Below, piece after piece: positions 34,551-46,560 of a stretch of DNA of 64,000 nt; positions within the stretch are counted from its first letter, which is position 1, and each line of letters starts with the position of its first letter. The notes under the pieces are model-generated. The model was given only the letters and a program-made list of their open reading frames with translations. It had not been told where the DNA came from and did no database searches. This DNA comes from Massospora cicadina (lineage: Eukaryota; Entomophthoromycota; Entomophthoromycetes; Entomophthorales; Entomophthoraceae), in contig JAKSZP010014448.1 in assembly GCA_022478985.1 (NCBI GenBank), positions 186,001 to 250,000 of the forward strand, written 5' to 3'. Both the position numbers and the translations under genes were made by a program.

Positions 34551-36405
34551 TAAGGTCCCTGCCACCAAATGCATGCCCTCTCAAAAAATATATGAGACAT
34601 CCAAGTCTTTCTGGGAATGGTGGGCTACTACCGCCAGTTTATCTCTCACTTTTCTGAACTTGCCGAGCCCTTAGTTGAACTCCTACGCAAAAATGTGCCC
34701 TTCTTTTGGGGACCTGAACAACAACAGTCTTTCAATTTCCTATACACTGCCTTATTACCAGCCCCCATCTTGTAATCCTAACTTTGAGCAACTTTTTGTT
34801 CTCTTCACTGATGCCAATGAAACCACTGTGGGCGCTATCATTTCCCAGTTAGACACAGACAAAGTTGACCATCCAGTTGCTTATTTTAGCAAAACGTTAA
34901 CCAAAGCAGAGTGTAATTACTCAGTAACTGAACGTGAGTGCCTGGTGGATTTACTTGCTATAAAACACTTCCACCCCTATTTGTATGGTAAACGTTCACA
35001 AATGTTACCAATCATGCCTCCCTCCGTTGGCTTTGTAAAATGAAAGATCCTGATGGAAGGTTAGCTCGCTGGGACCCCAGCTCCAAAAATATGATTTTTC
35101 TATAGTACATCAAGCTGGCGCTATTCATCAAGTGTGGATGAATTATCCCGCCTCCCTATTTTACATGTAACTATCCCAGAAGAGGATTGACTTTAAGAGC
35201 TTCTCCCTCACCCTGGGTTATGGACTCAAGAATCTCCAGAAGTTCAAACCTGATTAAAGAAGACGGCTGCTAACACTAAAGTTGTTGATGGAGCTTTAGT
35301 AAAACAAGTTGGCACCTTTTTTCTGCCCTATCTCTGCCCTTGCACCATACTGAAACTATCATGGAGGCCCATAAAACCATTGGGCATGGGGCTATAAAGA
35401 AAAATCTTGAGTGGATAAAAACCAAATGCTACTGGGAGAACATGGCCAAGTCAATCCATGATGTTTTGGGAACTTGCTTAAACTGCTGCTCCCAGGATAA
35501 GTCCAATCCACGCTTTAAATTCAAGCTTGTAGCTCTGGGTGCCCCTCTTGATACAGTTAGCATCAATGCTATAGAGCCATTGCCTGTGACTTTCTATAGC
35601 CAATGCTATATTATCCTTGCCATCAATCACCTAACAAAGTGGATTGTGGACACTTCAGTTCCTCATGCTACTGCCAGAGCTACCACCCTTTTTTATATTG
35701 ACTGACATTCCCCCATCAAGGTTGCCCATGGGTGCTCTTATCAGACAATGGCACCAATTTTATCTCTTCTATAGTTCAGGAATTAAGTTCTCTGCTGGGT
35801 ATAAAGCACCTCTTCACAACAACATATCACCCAGCCACCAATGGTGCAGTAGAGCGTTCTAATGGCACCTTAATGTATGTTCAAAGAAAGTTGCTGCTTC
35901 TGATCCCGTGCATTGGAATGATTTTCTACCTAGAGCCTTGTTGGCCTATCGTGTTAGCTACCACAGAATAATTAAGATGTCCCCATTCCAAGACCTATAT
36001 GAGAGTGAGCCGCTGTTGCCTTCCAGCCTCCACCCTATACTCCAATCAGCTAATATAAACAATGTAGAGCTTACCCTTTGATAGTTGACCAATGAGATCA
36101 TACATCTCCAAGCTATGGATAACGAATCTATAAAAACTACCAATTTTAGAGAGGAGTTCAAGCTAATGAGAGCCAACCTACGCTCCCTGAATATTATTTA
36201 GGAGCTTTAGTCTTATTCTACCACCATCTCCCTGGATGTAGGAACCACAAACTTGCCTTTAATTGGTCTTGCCCATATTAGGCAATACACCGCAGGGGGC
36301 CCAATTACTCTATTGCTGCTACTGGTACTAGCACTGTAGTTAATTGCATCCATAGCCAGTTTCTGTACAAGTACCATCCCCTCGGCAAGATCTTGATGGG
36401 GGTAT
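34551..36405 (+). pseudogene. Element D pol, second part: RNase H and integrase
   Basis: RT thumb sequence (GMVGYYRQFISHFSELAEPL, in two frames) resumes after E. RNase H spans about 34770-35040, with TDANETTVGAIIS and TERECLV carrying catalytic Asp and Glu; a break follows. Integrase starts at 35340. The zinc-binding part keeps GH and CLNC. The core begins VSINAIEPLP, where the first catalytic Asp is Asn (AAT, 35575-35577). The second Asp is kept in LLSDNGTNFIS, and the Glu in NGAVERSNGTL (about 35845-35875). A stop and frameshift separate these halves near 35703. C-terminal sequence runs to about 36230 with stops. The enzyme cannot be functional. Confidence 0.82.
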
Positions 36406-36928
36406 TGTTGGAATTTGACCTGCTCCCACTCAGCTTATTTTGAATTTTCCTACCTCCAATACCTCTCCAAAAATTCCCCTAACCTCAATGGAGCACTTTA
36501 CTCCGCAATCTAACAAATTGGTCAAAAGCAAGTCTGCCATCAACTCCCCATTTGATCAAAGTTAAAGATGCTGAAGATCTTGCTGTTGGAGGACGTCTTT
36601 ACCCTGAAAGAAATAGGACGAAGACACATACTATAAATATTTGCTCCTTTAACTGAATAAGAATACGTTTTTTACCTTTAGTTCAATGTTGATTTCACTT
36701 ACTTTTAGAGCCTCTTTTTAGTAAGCTCCTCATTGGCCATTGGCATCACAATCACAAGTTTTATTACAATAGGTCCCTCGTCACCTATACCTAAGATTAC
36801 ATAAATTCACTGGTCCTTATGTCTAGGATCTCCAGCTCTCCTGCTATCGACTCTCTGTGGGACAATTTATACTATCCATTTTGGTATGCTTTGAAGGAAT
36901 GACTACCCTCAGCTACCTTATCCTGACA
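36406..36928 (+). repeat. Element D 3' LTR
   Basis: 523 bp from TGTTGGAATTTG to CTGACA, preceded by a polypurine run and followed by GTTAC, the target duplication. It matches the 5' LTR at 27458-27979. F LTR sequence resumes at 36929. Confidence 0.93.
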
Positions 36929-37149
36929 GTTACTCTGAGGATTTTCATCCTTGCTTGCCTGCTGTTCTTTTTCTGCATCTGAGATTTCCCCAAATTTTAC
37001 GGGTTAAATTGGGTTGGTAATATCCAACCCTACCAGCTTACATCTGTGGTCCAACTTGGCTGTTGGACCTATTCCAGCGGCAATTTACTCCTCTGAAAAT
37101 CCAGGTATCTGGCAAACAAAATCTGGGCGTTTATATTCATTACACTCTC

Positions 37150-40083
37150 CTGGGTTTTGGATAAATGCGTCCCCACATTCTCAATCTACCCCAGCGGGGT
37201 ACCTTAATTAGGTATCAAAGTGATCAGGTAATGGGACTTTTACCTATAAAAAGCAGGTCACATTATTAAAAGGGTAATCCACAAGTAACTATCAGAAGTG
37301 TTGTTGGCACTTCAACAAATAAACATAAATCCCTTATTCAATTAGCAACAAACCCCAATTGACTCTTAAAAGATAAAGAATTATCAATTATAAAATTTGA
37401 TAATCAGATTACTTATTTATTGTTGAGGAAAAATCCTTAATGAGACATAAGCAACCTGGAAGATCAACCTCAGAGAATTAACTAAAGATTTGTTATGGAT
37501 ATTTTACTGAATGTTTATTTTATTATATGAAATTAAATCTCACATCCATTAGCAGGCCTCATCCTTTAGTGGGCAAGCAGATAAGTAATCAATTAAGCTG
37601 GGTAATGTGGACATACTAGAATCACAACAGACTACACAGCTGCTGCACTATTTGCATCTGATACTATTGTGACCCTGCGGCTGTTGCTGTTGCTTGATTT
37701 AAATTGGTAGTCTTAATTGTTTGAACTCACAAAGTTAATTTTCTTCCCATTTTTGGTAATACAGGCATCTCTCAGCTTTATATGAATGGGGAAACTCTCC
37801 TTAGACAGTTTTAGTAGTTCTCTCATCATTGCAGTTGAAACCCAGGGTATAAAGGGGCTCCTCTGAGGCGTCATCTTCGTTGTCTTGCACATAGTTGTCT
37901 GGATTATTGTTAATACTTTCAAGTCCTCTGAAATCATGTTGACCATCTGGTAAATTATTTTGGCAGTCAGGTGGTATGTATTGGCCAACTTCAAAAAGAA
38001 TTTTAGGCCTTTAAATCCAAAAAAAGGGCTTTAGATTTTTGTAAATTACCTTGATTGCTTTCCCTACTTGTTTGGTCTCAATATTTGTTCTGGACAGTTG
38101 TATTATTAGTAACAATACTGTTACTATCAAAATGGGAGGGTTTAGGGTGGTTCTTACATAGGTCGAGAATTAAACTCTATAGTTGGGCATTTCCCAACAT
38201 CACCCTCCCCAAGACAAGACCTAGGGAAAGACTTCATGTGCCACATGTGGATTTGATGTAAGCTATTTAAATAGTGTCATGATAGATTACTTAATACCTC
38301 TTCTCATGAAAACATTTTCAAGTCCCATCCATACAGCCTGTAATTTTTCAGGTTGTCCTCCGCGCATGTGATAGAACATCACTTTTTGTCCAATCTCCAA
38401 TAATGGAAACTTGGGTCTATTTTCACAATCTTTGGTACCCTCCTTAAGTTACTTCATTAATTTGCTGCTAACGTTTAGCTGAATCTTGCCAAACTCCTCT
38501 ACTATCCTCTTGTTATCTTCTGGGAGGTAGATTCTTCATATCTGCATTCGTCACTGGATCTAACAAACTTACTAAGGCGGATTCCCTTCAGTTTAATGCC
38601 TTTAATGGAGATATATCAATAATCCTGTAGTAACTTAACTGGTAAAAAATAAGGATGATGACAACAAAATGTCCCATCTATATCCATGGTTAACTGCAAT
38701 CCCCTCTAAGATGGATGCAAGAGTCCATTGACTCTTTTCACGCTTCCATTGGTAGATGATAATTATATGGCATGACAAACTGCAGTTTGACTCCTACTAA
38801 GCTTACTAGATGTCTCGCAACATATGAAATAAGTTCAGTCCATTGTTAGAAAGAAAATCTGTGTAAGTCCAGGGAGCAATCCTTGCGGCCTAATTGAGCA
38901 GAATTCTCATATTAGATCAAGAAGGGGAGTAAGCCAGTGACTAGTCACTCTATCGCCTGAATGATCTAGCACATGTGGTAGATGAGAGGCGGATGACAGC
39001 GTATCCTTTAAAAATCGCGTCTCTTCCCCTTTGTTAACCACCCAGAAGTTGGTACAGAAAAAATGAGGTGTATGTCAGGAGGTGGCTTTTACTGAAGCAA
39101 TTACCAATATAGGGTGTGCAGCGATCTTCCACAACAGGAGGTTTTCTATGCCAGTTTGAGTTCAAATGATTAAGTTAAATTGGCAACTTTAAAATTAAAT
39201 GCATAATTCACTCCCAGGTTTGAAAATTCCCATCCATCATTCCCTCCATTGCAAATAAAATGAGCCTTTACCCAACCGGTACAGGCGTGATAAAACCCTT
39301 CAATACTCAATGGAACTGTCCATATTTGGTCTATCTGTGGATGCAACCTGCTGTCTGCCGGAGGGGTTATCATCTTTGTGTTAAGTGCAATTATATCAGA
39401 AGGAAATTTTTCACAAAAGAGTTTGATAACAATCTGGTCAAGAAGATCAGATTTGAGCTGGTATCCTTAACAACTTAGGGTTTCAATATGCCATAGCTAA
39501 ATTGTAAAGTTATTCCCAATAGTAATGCATCTGTTTTCCATTCCCTATTAAGTGAGTTTAAAGCAAGTGATCCTGACATGTTCCACTGTCACTCCATTTT
39601 TCCTTTTCTATTCCCTAGCTTTGCATTTTAAAATTTTTACTTTTTTTGTAAATATAGGAAATTTGGCAGGTAGCTAGTATCTTTTAATTTCAAATGTTAA
39701 TATTTCCTGGCTAGTGCTCATAATTGCCTTATTTTACCTACATCCTACAATATGGTAGGCTGAACCACAGGTATTCTGGCTAGTGCTTTGGTTGGTGACT
39801 CATTCTGAGTGCCAGCGAAATTTCATTATTATTAGCACGCTCCATAGAATCTGAGGGCATCCATGGCGTGTAATGATCTTGTGGTAAAGGAACCTCATGA
39901 TAACTCTTGCAGTAAACACCTTGTGAGCAATCACTTCTGCCACTTAGTGAAGTGATGTATTGCTATGAGTATAAACTGTTTCCCATTTGTTGTCTTTAGG
40001 AATGTTAAAACAACGTCAATGGATATGTTGTGAAATAGTGCGCTTAGAGGGACAGGCTGAAATTTTAAACTTATTTGGGAGAG
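37150..40083 (-). pseudogene. Element L, left part: integrase core and C-terminus (Ty3/gypsy)
   Basis: This is the downstream end of a minus-strand Ty3 pol, separated from its RT by element H. Minus-strand reading from 40083: SIDV near 40010-40020 holds the first catalytic Asp, with ILIAIHHFTKW after it. FLYHKIITRHGCPQIL follows at about 39840-39900. Near 38845 LSNNG has Asn for the second Asp, then GVKLQF and a PYNYH segment. C-terminal sequence (PLLEIGQKVMFYHMRGG...LQAVWMG) falls at 38330-38420. A 93-codon frame at 37713-37994 is unrecognised and may be an extra 3' ORF. The LTR of L was not found; 37150-37700 shows nothing I can name. Confidence 0.68.
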
Positions 40084-40088
40084 GCTTG

Positions 40089-41239
40089 TTTTGAAATTTT
40101 TGCCCATATTCCCAGCCTGCTAGATTACCAGGAATCGCTAGGGAATAATTCCCTAATGAGAGGTGAATTGGAAATTGGTGGACCCTAATTTCAGAGTAAC
40201 TGTGTTCAGGGGATTTTAGATATTCGCATGTTTGTATTCATCAGGGATCAATCTGGACGAATGCTTAAGAGCTTGTCAGGCGGAGTTGCCTCTGAAATAG
40301 GGGCAACTTATAGTGATTAACTATCAGGTGTACCAATTGGGATCAGTCAGGTTTTATCACCTACTGATTGGGAATGTAAGTAGCAAGTTGTAAAGTGAGC
40401 GATGCTGCTTGCAACTAGTTAATCAATCAGTTGGTTTGTAATCTTCCTTAATGGGTAATAAGTCCCATTACCTAAGCAGGTCGCTAGCCAAATATGGTTG
40501 GTTCACTTGGATCAAGAAAAAAATGTTGAGGACACATTTTCTGACTCTTTTTATTTAGGTCTCAAGGATGTCCAATGATGGAATCCTAGCCAGGATGAAA
40601 AAACCATCGCTGCTGAGATGAGGATAGGTGATTCAATGGCAATGGCTGCCATTTCATTGAAGAGGTGTCAACTGAGAGTTAGATGACCGAATCCCCACTA
40701 TAAATTCCCTAGAATTCACTCATGATAAAAGACAGTTAGATAATACTACAGATATACAGTTCCATAGTTTTTCATCCAGTATATAGTTTAAGAGTAAACT
40801 ATTATCAGCTTTTAATTGTTCTATTCTTCTCAAGGATATTATTGCTGTGTGCAATAATTGGGAGACTATTAAGGAATAGAGTAAAGATCTGAGTGGGGAT
40901 TTATAGAATAAGGAGAAACAACCAGGGTTTGCTGCAGACTGTGTGTTGGACCAAAGAGACTGTCACTAGGGAATCTCAGAGAAGGTTGGGTTGGGCAGAA
41001 TGAGGGAATGAATCCCTATATCAAGACATCACAAGTATTTTGAGAGGAAATAGTGGCCGAGCGTTTGGCCAAGATCTAGGAATTCCACTCAACTACGGAT
41101 AATAATTGTCATACTATTATCAACTTATAATATCATATACTATACAATGTGGATGAAGTGCATAAGAACTGAATCTGTGCAGTAATAAGTTTATATGGGG
41201 TTATTTGCTGATAGTAACCAGAACCAATAAATTTTTATA
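40089..41239 (+). repeat. Element H 5' LTR
   Basis: 1151 bp. It is the same family as the solo LTR at 60002-61136. Positions 40764-41150 are identical by eye to 49151-49537, whereas the sequence before and after differs at many sites. Confidence 0.93.
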
Positions 41240-41384
41240 AATTGGTGCTCACTACAGGGTTGTAGTTGAGTAGAAGAACTTATACGGATGTCATATGAAG
41301 ACAAGTTACAAAAACTATGGATGGAGTTAGCCACCCATAAATCAGAATGCCCTATACTCAGCGGATCATCAGGAATTTTCAGCC

Positions 41385-42560
41385 TTGGAAGAACGAGTCG
41401 CCAAGATGGAGGAAGGGATTGATAATGTTGGGAGTTTTGGGAACAAGTTACTTGAAAAAGTAACTTCATTAGAGAAAGAAAGAAGGATACCTAATTTGAG
41501 AGGTCTTGTATCTGAAAATGGAGCAAAAAGAGGATTGTGTTTGAATGAGAAATTTCAGTGCAGATATAGATTGACTGATCAAACAGGTTGAGGAACTTAA
41601 AACTCACAAATGCAATTGTGAGCCAATTGCGGCAAGCAATGCCAAAGAAAGAAGTCCCTAGTATGATAATTGGGAAGTCAAATATCCCAAGAAACCTGAC
41701 ACTCGCTTTTGCTGCCATTTCAGAGATGATGCTCAAAGTCACTCCCCAAGTGAGCCAAGTGGCTAAACCTAGAATATTTGGCTATAGATAACTCAGAGGA
41801 ATTTAAGGAAATGTAGAAATTGCTGACGTTCCATCGGGATAACGCCCCAGCATTTTTCTGACTATTTGATATGACCATGTATGGTTATGGTGATCATCAA
41901 AAGGCGTTGACGTTCATGAATTGCCTAGACACTGACTGTCAGAACTTAGTGTTGCCCCACCTGGAGGGGGACAGCTGGTCATATGCTGAGGCCAAGGTGG
42001 CTATCATGAAGGAATTCAGGAGTCTGATGCGCATGTCAAAGTGCAAACAGAGTTTATGGGAATCCAGTTCCATAAAGACAAGTCTTTAGCAAGCTTTGCA
42101 GATTGGTTCTACCAGGAGTCATAAATCCTGGTTGGAGCAAAGGTACCGGATGACTTTGATGCCAGAATCGCCTTACTAGTGGCCCTTTGGCATTATCATG
42201 ATTTGCATCACATGATAACTTCCATTTTTGCACTGGAAATAACTACCTCTTAAATGGTAGATAATTTTAAAATTTTTGGGAGCAACCTTTGATGACCCAA
42301 AAAGAAGTTTCAAATCCAGTCCAGTGTACAATTCGAATCTCATGAAAGGAAATGAAGGAGATAAAGAGGTGAACAGCCAAACTGTGCTGTGGAATAAGCC
42401 TGAAGAATTCAGACGGATGAATAAGAAAGAAAATTCTGCTACCAATGCGTTGGGAAGGGACAATTTGCTGCGCACTGTAAGAAGCTGAAGGATCAAATCA
42501 ACATGGTCCAGGTGAAAGAGTCAGATGCCGCCAAGGAATCAGGAAAAGGGCCCGCGGCCT
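41385..42560 (+). pseudogene. Element H gag with mutated zinc knuckle
   Basis: Gag of H starts with a charged, coiled-coil-like stretch (MEERVAKMEEG ... LLEKVTSLEKERR) at 41385-41500 and passes through capsid-like sequence at 41850-42250 (FMGIQFHKDKSLASFADWFYQES). It ends with a zinc knuckle at 42437-42478. The knuckle reads Cys-X2-Cys-X4-Gln-X4-Cys: the usual His is replaced by Gln (CAA at 42461-42463), so zinc binding should be lost. Numerous stops interrupt the frame. Unlike A, B and D it has no collagen-like tract, marking H as a different Ty3 subfamily. Confidence 0.75.
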
Positions 42561-42599
42561 AGATGGAGAACATTCTAGAGCTGCGGAGAAGTATATCTC

Positions 42600-45500
42600 T
42601 CCTGACATTATGACCAAGGGAAATTGATATCAGTGATCTCTTCTTGGATAATGATGTAAAGTATCAACTGTATCAAGTGGCCAATTTGGACATAAATGAA
42701 GTGACCAGATCCGGGGCGAAGGGAATCAACCATGAGATAATCAAGGAAGTTGCCCGGCCATATGCCTGACAACTGGTGGACAAGATTTGAGCCACTGATA
42801 ATCCTAAAAAATTGTCTAAAGTCTGATTAGATGAGGCCAAATTTGTTGATGCCCCTCAGCACAATAAAGGTTTGTTACCTTATTTAGAAGCGCAAATTAT
42901 TCACACCCTTGATTCAGCTAATAACGCCACTATACACTCAGTAAACACTATGTTACAATACTCTGAGTGTATGTATATAGACATACAAGTGAATTGAGTA
43001 TGGGTGAGGGATATTGTCGACAGTGGAGTGCCCATTATCATTGTCTCAGCCAAGCTGGTAAAGAGGATGAAGATCTCGCCAGACTTGGAATAGAAGAAGG
43101 AGTATGGGAAAGCTGGGTCAAATACTACCATATCATGTGGAGCGTATAGCGCGTTGCCACTACAGCTTGGGCCCTTGGTGATATCTGCGCCAGCAATAGT
43201 TTTGGCCAACCAAAACTATGACATTCTGATCAGGATGGAATTTCTATGCAAGTACAGATTTTAATGTAATTTTAAGGATGATATACTGACCATATTGGGT
43301 CAGACATTATCATTGATATATCAGAAGGATGGTAAATCTCTGCTGAATAGGAGAAACAACTTCATCAATTTAATATACAACGATTCTTTATCCCAATTCA
43401 ATACCAATTAGTTGGTTGGAAGTGATGAGAAATGCTGAAGGAAATCCTAGAGAACTGGGGAATTCCACTGAGGATCAAGAATGAGAAGACCATACCACTA
43501 GGATCACAGATGATAGTCGACATGGGGTTGACATTGGAGATATCTGAGCTGTTGTATGAGGAGGTCAGAAGCCCCTGGAAGAAGTCCAGAGTAGAACTTG
43601 GGTGGCTCCTGGGATAATAATGCCAGGCTTTGGAAAAATCCGAGTTCTCCTGGAGAATTTAAGTAAAAAACTGGTGAAGATCAGGAAGAATCAGATTATT
43701 GCATTTGTTTATCTAATATTGATGGCCAAATTGAGGAGATTTCACGATTTAGGGACTCTCAATGAAATGGGACTACTGGCCATGGTAACCAAGAGTATCA
43801 ACCTATTGGTTGATTGAGAGCAACTCACTGATCTGACGAAAGGCCAGCAAGAGGAGGTGCTCAAATTGTTTGAAAAGTATCAGGAAGTATTCGCTCAAGA
43901 TGACCATGATTTGGGATGTGCAAGAGATGTGATCCACAAGGTTGACACTGGGGAAAATTTGCTGATTAGGATGAGACTGATTCAATGGTCAAAAGCGGCT
44001 GAAGTGGTAGTGGAAGATGAAATCAGAAAACTAGTGAAGCATGGGCTTCTAGTTCCATTGTTGAGTCCCTGGGCGAGTCTAATTCTGTTTGTGAAGAAAA
44101 AGGATGGCTCCAACCGGGTGGTGATAGACTACCAAAAGCTGAATAAAATTACAAAGAAGAATTTGTATCCCCTACCAAGAATCTATGATGTGCTAGATTG
44201 ATTGGGAGAAGCGAAGTATTTCTCCACGATGGATCTGATCTTAGGATATTGGCAAATTGATTTTCCAAAAAAAGACCTAGGAAAATGCGTGATTATTACC
44301 ACGCAGGGGCTATACCAACCAATGGGATGCCCCAGGGTCTATGCAATGCGCCTGCAACGTTCCAGAGGGCCATGGACGCTATACTGAGCGACTTGAAGTT
44401 TTCATGAGTCCTGGTATACTTGGATAATATTAATGTTTTCAGTAGGACGTTTACTGATCACCTACACCACTTAGAAGAAGTATTCAAGAGAGTTTCTGTG
44501 GCTAACCTGAAGACTAAGCTGAGAAAGTGTCACTTCTTCAATAAAGAGTTGGAATATCTGGGATTTGTGATCAACTTTAGTGGATTGCAGCCACAAGCCC
44601 AGAAGATAGAAGCCATAGAACGGATGGCTGTGCTGAAGAGTTTTTGTGATATTTAAGTGTTCCTTGGAATGGTCAGATACTACAGAAGATTTATTTGGGA
44701 CTTTTCCCAAATATCCAAGCTCTTATTCCATCTGTTGAAGGATCCAAAAAAGGATTTGTATGGAATGAAGAAGCGCAGGAATCCTTTTAATGAGCTACGC
44801 CAGTACCTAATAGATTCTCTGATTTTGAAATATCTGAATTTTGATTGAGAGTTTATTATACAAACTGATGCTTCATTAATGGCAATAGGTGCCATACTAA
44901 GCCAAGTAGATGAATATGGGGACAAAAATCCAGTGCATATGTGAGGCGGACACTCTCAGCCGCTGAGAGGAATTACACCATAACTGAGCATGAATGCCTT
45001 GAGGTCATATATGCCTGCAAGCAGTTCCAGGTATACATCCACAGAATGCACTTTAATGTGGTGACGGACCTCTCCTTGTTGCATTGGCTCCACAATTTGA
45101 GAGAACTAGAAGGATGACTGGCCCAATGAGCATTAAAGCTACAGGCTTACAATTATGAGACTGTCCACTAAGTGGGGGCTTCTCACCAGAATGCGGATGG
45201 CTTATTGTGGTTACCAATGGTCCAGATGGTATACCCGCAGGTGGATGAGCTATTCCAGAGAATGGTCAATGGATAAATTGGGAATGAGCCCTGAGAATTC
45301 AAGGTGCGCTTCAAAAAGTGATAAAACACCAATACCATGGATGGACAAGTGTTTAAGATGATTATTGGAAGCAGTTATTATTACCAAAGCTGTTGGAAAA
45401 AGCAGCTATTATTTAATCCACTCATAAGGTTGTCAGGCATGGAGGCCTGAGAAAAACAACTGATCATATTCGCCAGTACTACTGGGAGTCAATCAACTAC

Positions 45501-46560
45501 GATGTTGCCAACTATCTAGCTTGTTGTGTGGAGTGCCAGCTGCACAAGCCACACAAGAATACAACAGGATGTTGACTGGTCCACCCTGGATTTTCCTGGC
45601 ATATGGTGTCCATCAACGTGATGGGACCGCTGTCAATGAGCACAGGAGGAGTAAAGTACATAATAGTTGCTATTAAACATCTGACAAGATGGGTCGAGAC
45701 AAAGGCTCTGGCAAAAGTAGACGCTACCAGCACCGCGAAGTTCATCCTGGATCAAGTAGTATATCAACATGGATGCCCGCAGGTCCTGCTTAGCAATAAC
45801 GGGACAAAATTCACATCTTATGTGATCCTGAAACTGAATGAGATAATGGGGATCAGAAAAGTTGTGTCTGTACCCTACCAGCTGGAGATAAATGGACTGG
45901 TGGAACGAGTGAATGGAACGCTGGCCATGACGCTGAGGAAGCGGGTCACAGGAAGAACTTCCACATAGGGAACATACCCGAGTTTGGTGACACTCTACAA
46001 TATCAGGCATCATATGGCGACGGGAAAAACGCCATTTGAGTTGTTATATGGGAGGAAGGCCGCGTTGCCGCCAATTTTATATTCAGTGGCGGAACCAACA
46101 TTGGGTATTAGTGCCAAACAATACTTGAACTTACTGATGAACATCCTAATTAAGATGTAATCACAAGCATTTGATACTACATTGAAGAAAAGGATATGAG
46201 CGAAATCAACAGACAATAAGAACCAACTGGCCTTAGCAGAATATTGAATAGGCGAAAAAGTTGCTTATTTTGATACACATGGCTTTGGAAGAAGAAACAA
46301 ACTAGATGAATTGTGGTTGAGTCTATTTGAGATTATTTCCAAGATGACGACTGACGCCTACTCCTTCAAGAATCTCTTGGATGGAAGAGTTGTAAATCAA
46401 GTCCATACTAAGTATCTGAAGTGATGGATCGAGGAAAAAACAAAAGAGTTTCCAAAGGACTGACGAACCATTAAGTTGGTCATGTCCTGATGATTAGGCC
46501 AAGTCCAAAAATAGGACCTCTGAACCATCAAAAATTGGTAGGTCTAAGAATACCTAGGAT
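42600..46560 (+). pseudogene. Element H pol: protease, RT, RNase H, integrase
   Basis: The protease loop is IVDSGVPIIIVSAKL at about 43008-43055. RT runs from [17 protein letters not shown] (43863) through [23 protein letters not shown] and STMDLILGYWQIDF to the catalytic box at 44417-44428, where YLDD has become YLDN. RNase H: TDASLMAIGAILS (44860 onward), TEHECLEV (44983 onward), TDLSLLHWLHNL and NADGLLWLP. Integrase: a zinc domain HKVVRHGG...CVEC at 45424-45540, then the core. The first Asp is Asn (45615-45617), the second is Asn (SNNG, 45795-45797), and the Glu is kept (NGLVERVNGTL). A C-terminal module (GEKVAYFDTHGFGRRNKLDELW) follows at 46252. Several in-frame TGA stops fit CGA ancestors. 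Confidence 0.85.

Larger units (their letters stand above)
27458..36928 (+). mobile_element. Element D: full-length Ty3/gypsy retrotransposon
   Basis: This 9471-bp element has LTRs at 27458-27979 and 36406-36928 and a perfect GTTAC duplication at 27453-27457 and 36929-36933. It has the order gag, protease, RT, RNase H, integrase, and carries element E inside pol. The 3' LTR is preceded by a polypurine run (GATGGGGG, 36395 onward). The 5' LTR is followed by ATTGGTGCTCCC, the likely primer-binding site. The 5' LTR starts TT where the 3' copy starts TG. D sits inside the 5' LTR of F. Coding regions carry several stops and at least one frameshift, so the copy is inactive. Confidence 0.93.
24710..37144 (-). 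mobile_element. Element F: non-autonomous LTR retrotransposon hosting D, E, N and G
   Basis: Two related LTRs, 24710-25350 and 25862-37144 (the latter split by insertions), enclose a 511-bp interior with no gag or pol. The whole is flanked by a perfect 5-bp duplication, CTCTC, at 24705-24709 and 37145-37149. The interior is homologous in reverse to that of element E: GAGGGCTTCTTGGGG, the C(A/T)GTCAC segment and the CACTAAAG motif after the LTR all recur. F is therefore read on the minus strand, with 25862-37144 as its 5' LTR and 24710-25350 as its 3' LTR. Removing D and G restores a continuous LTR of about 640 bp. This is a TRIM-like parasite of an autonomous Ty3 element. Confidence 0.85.
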
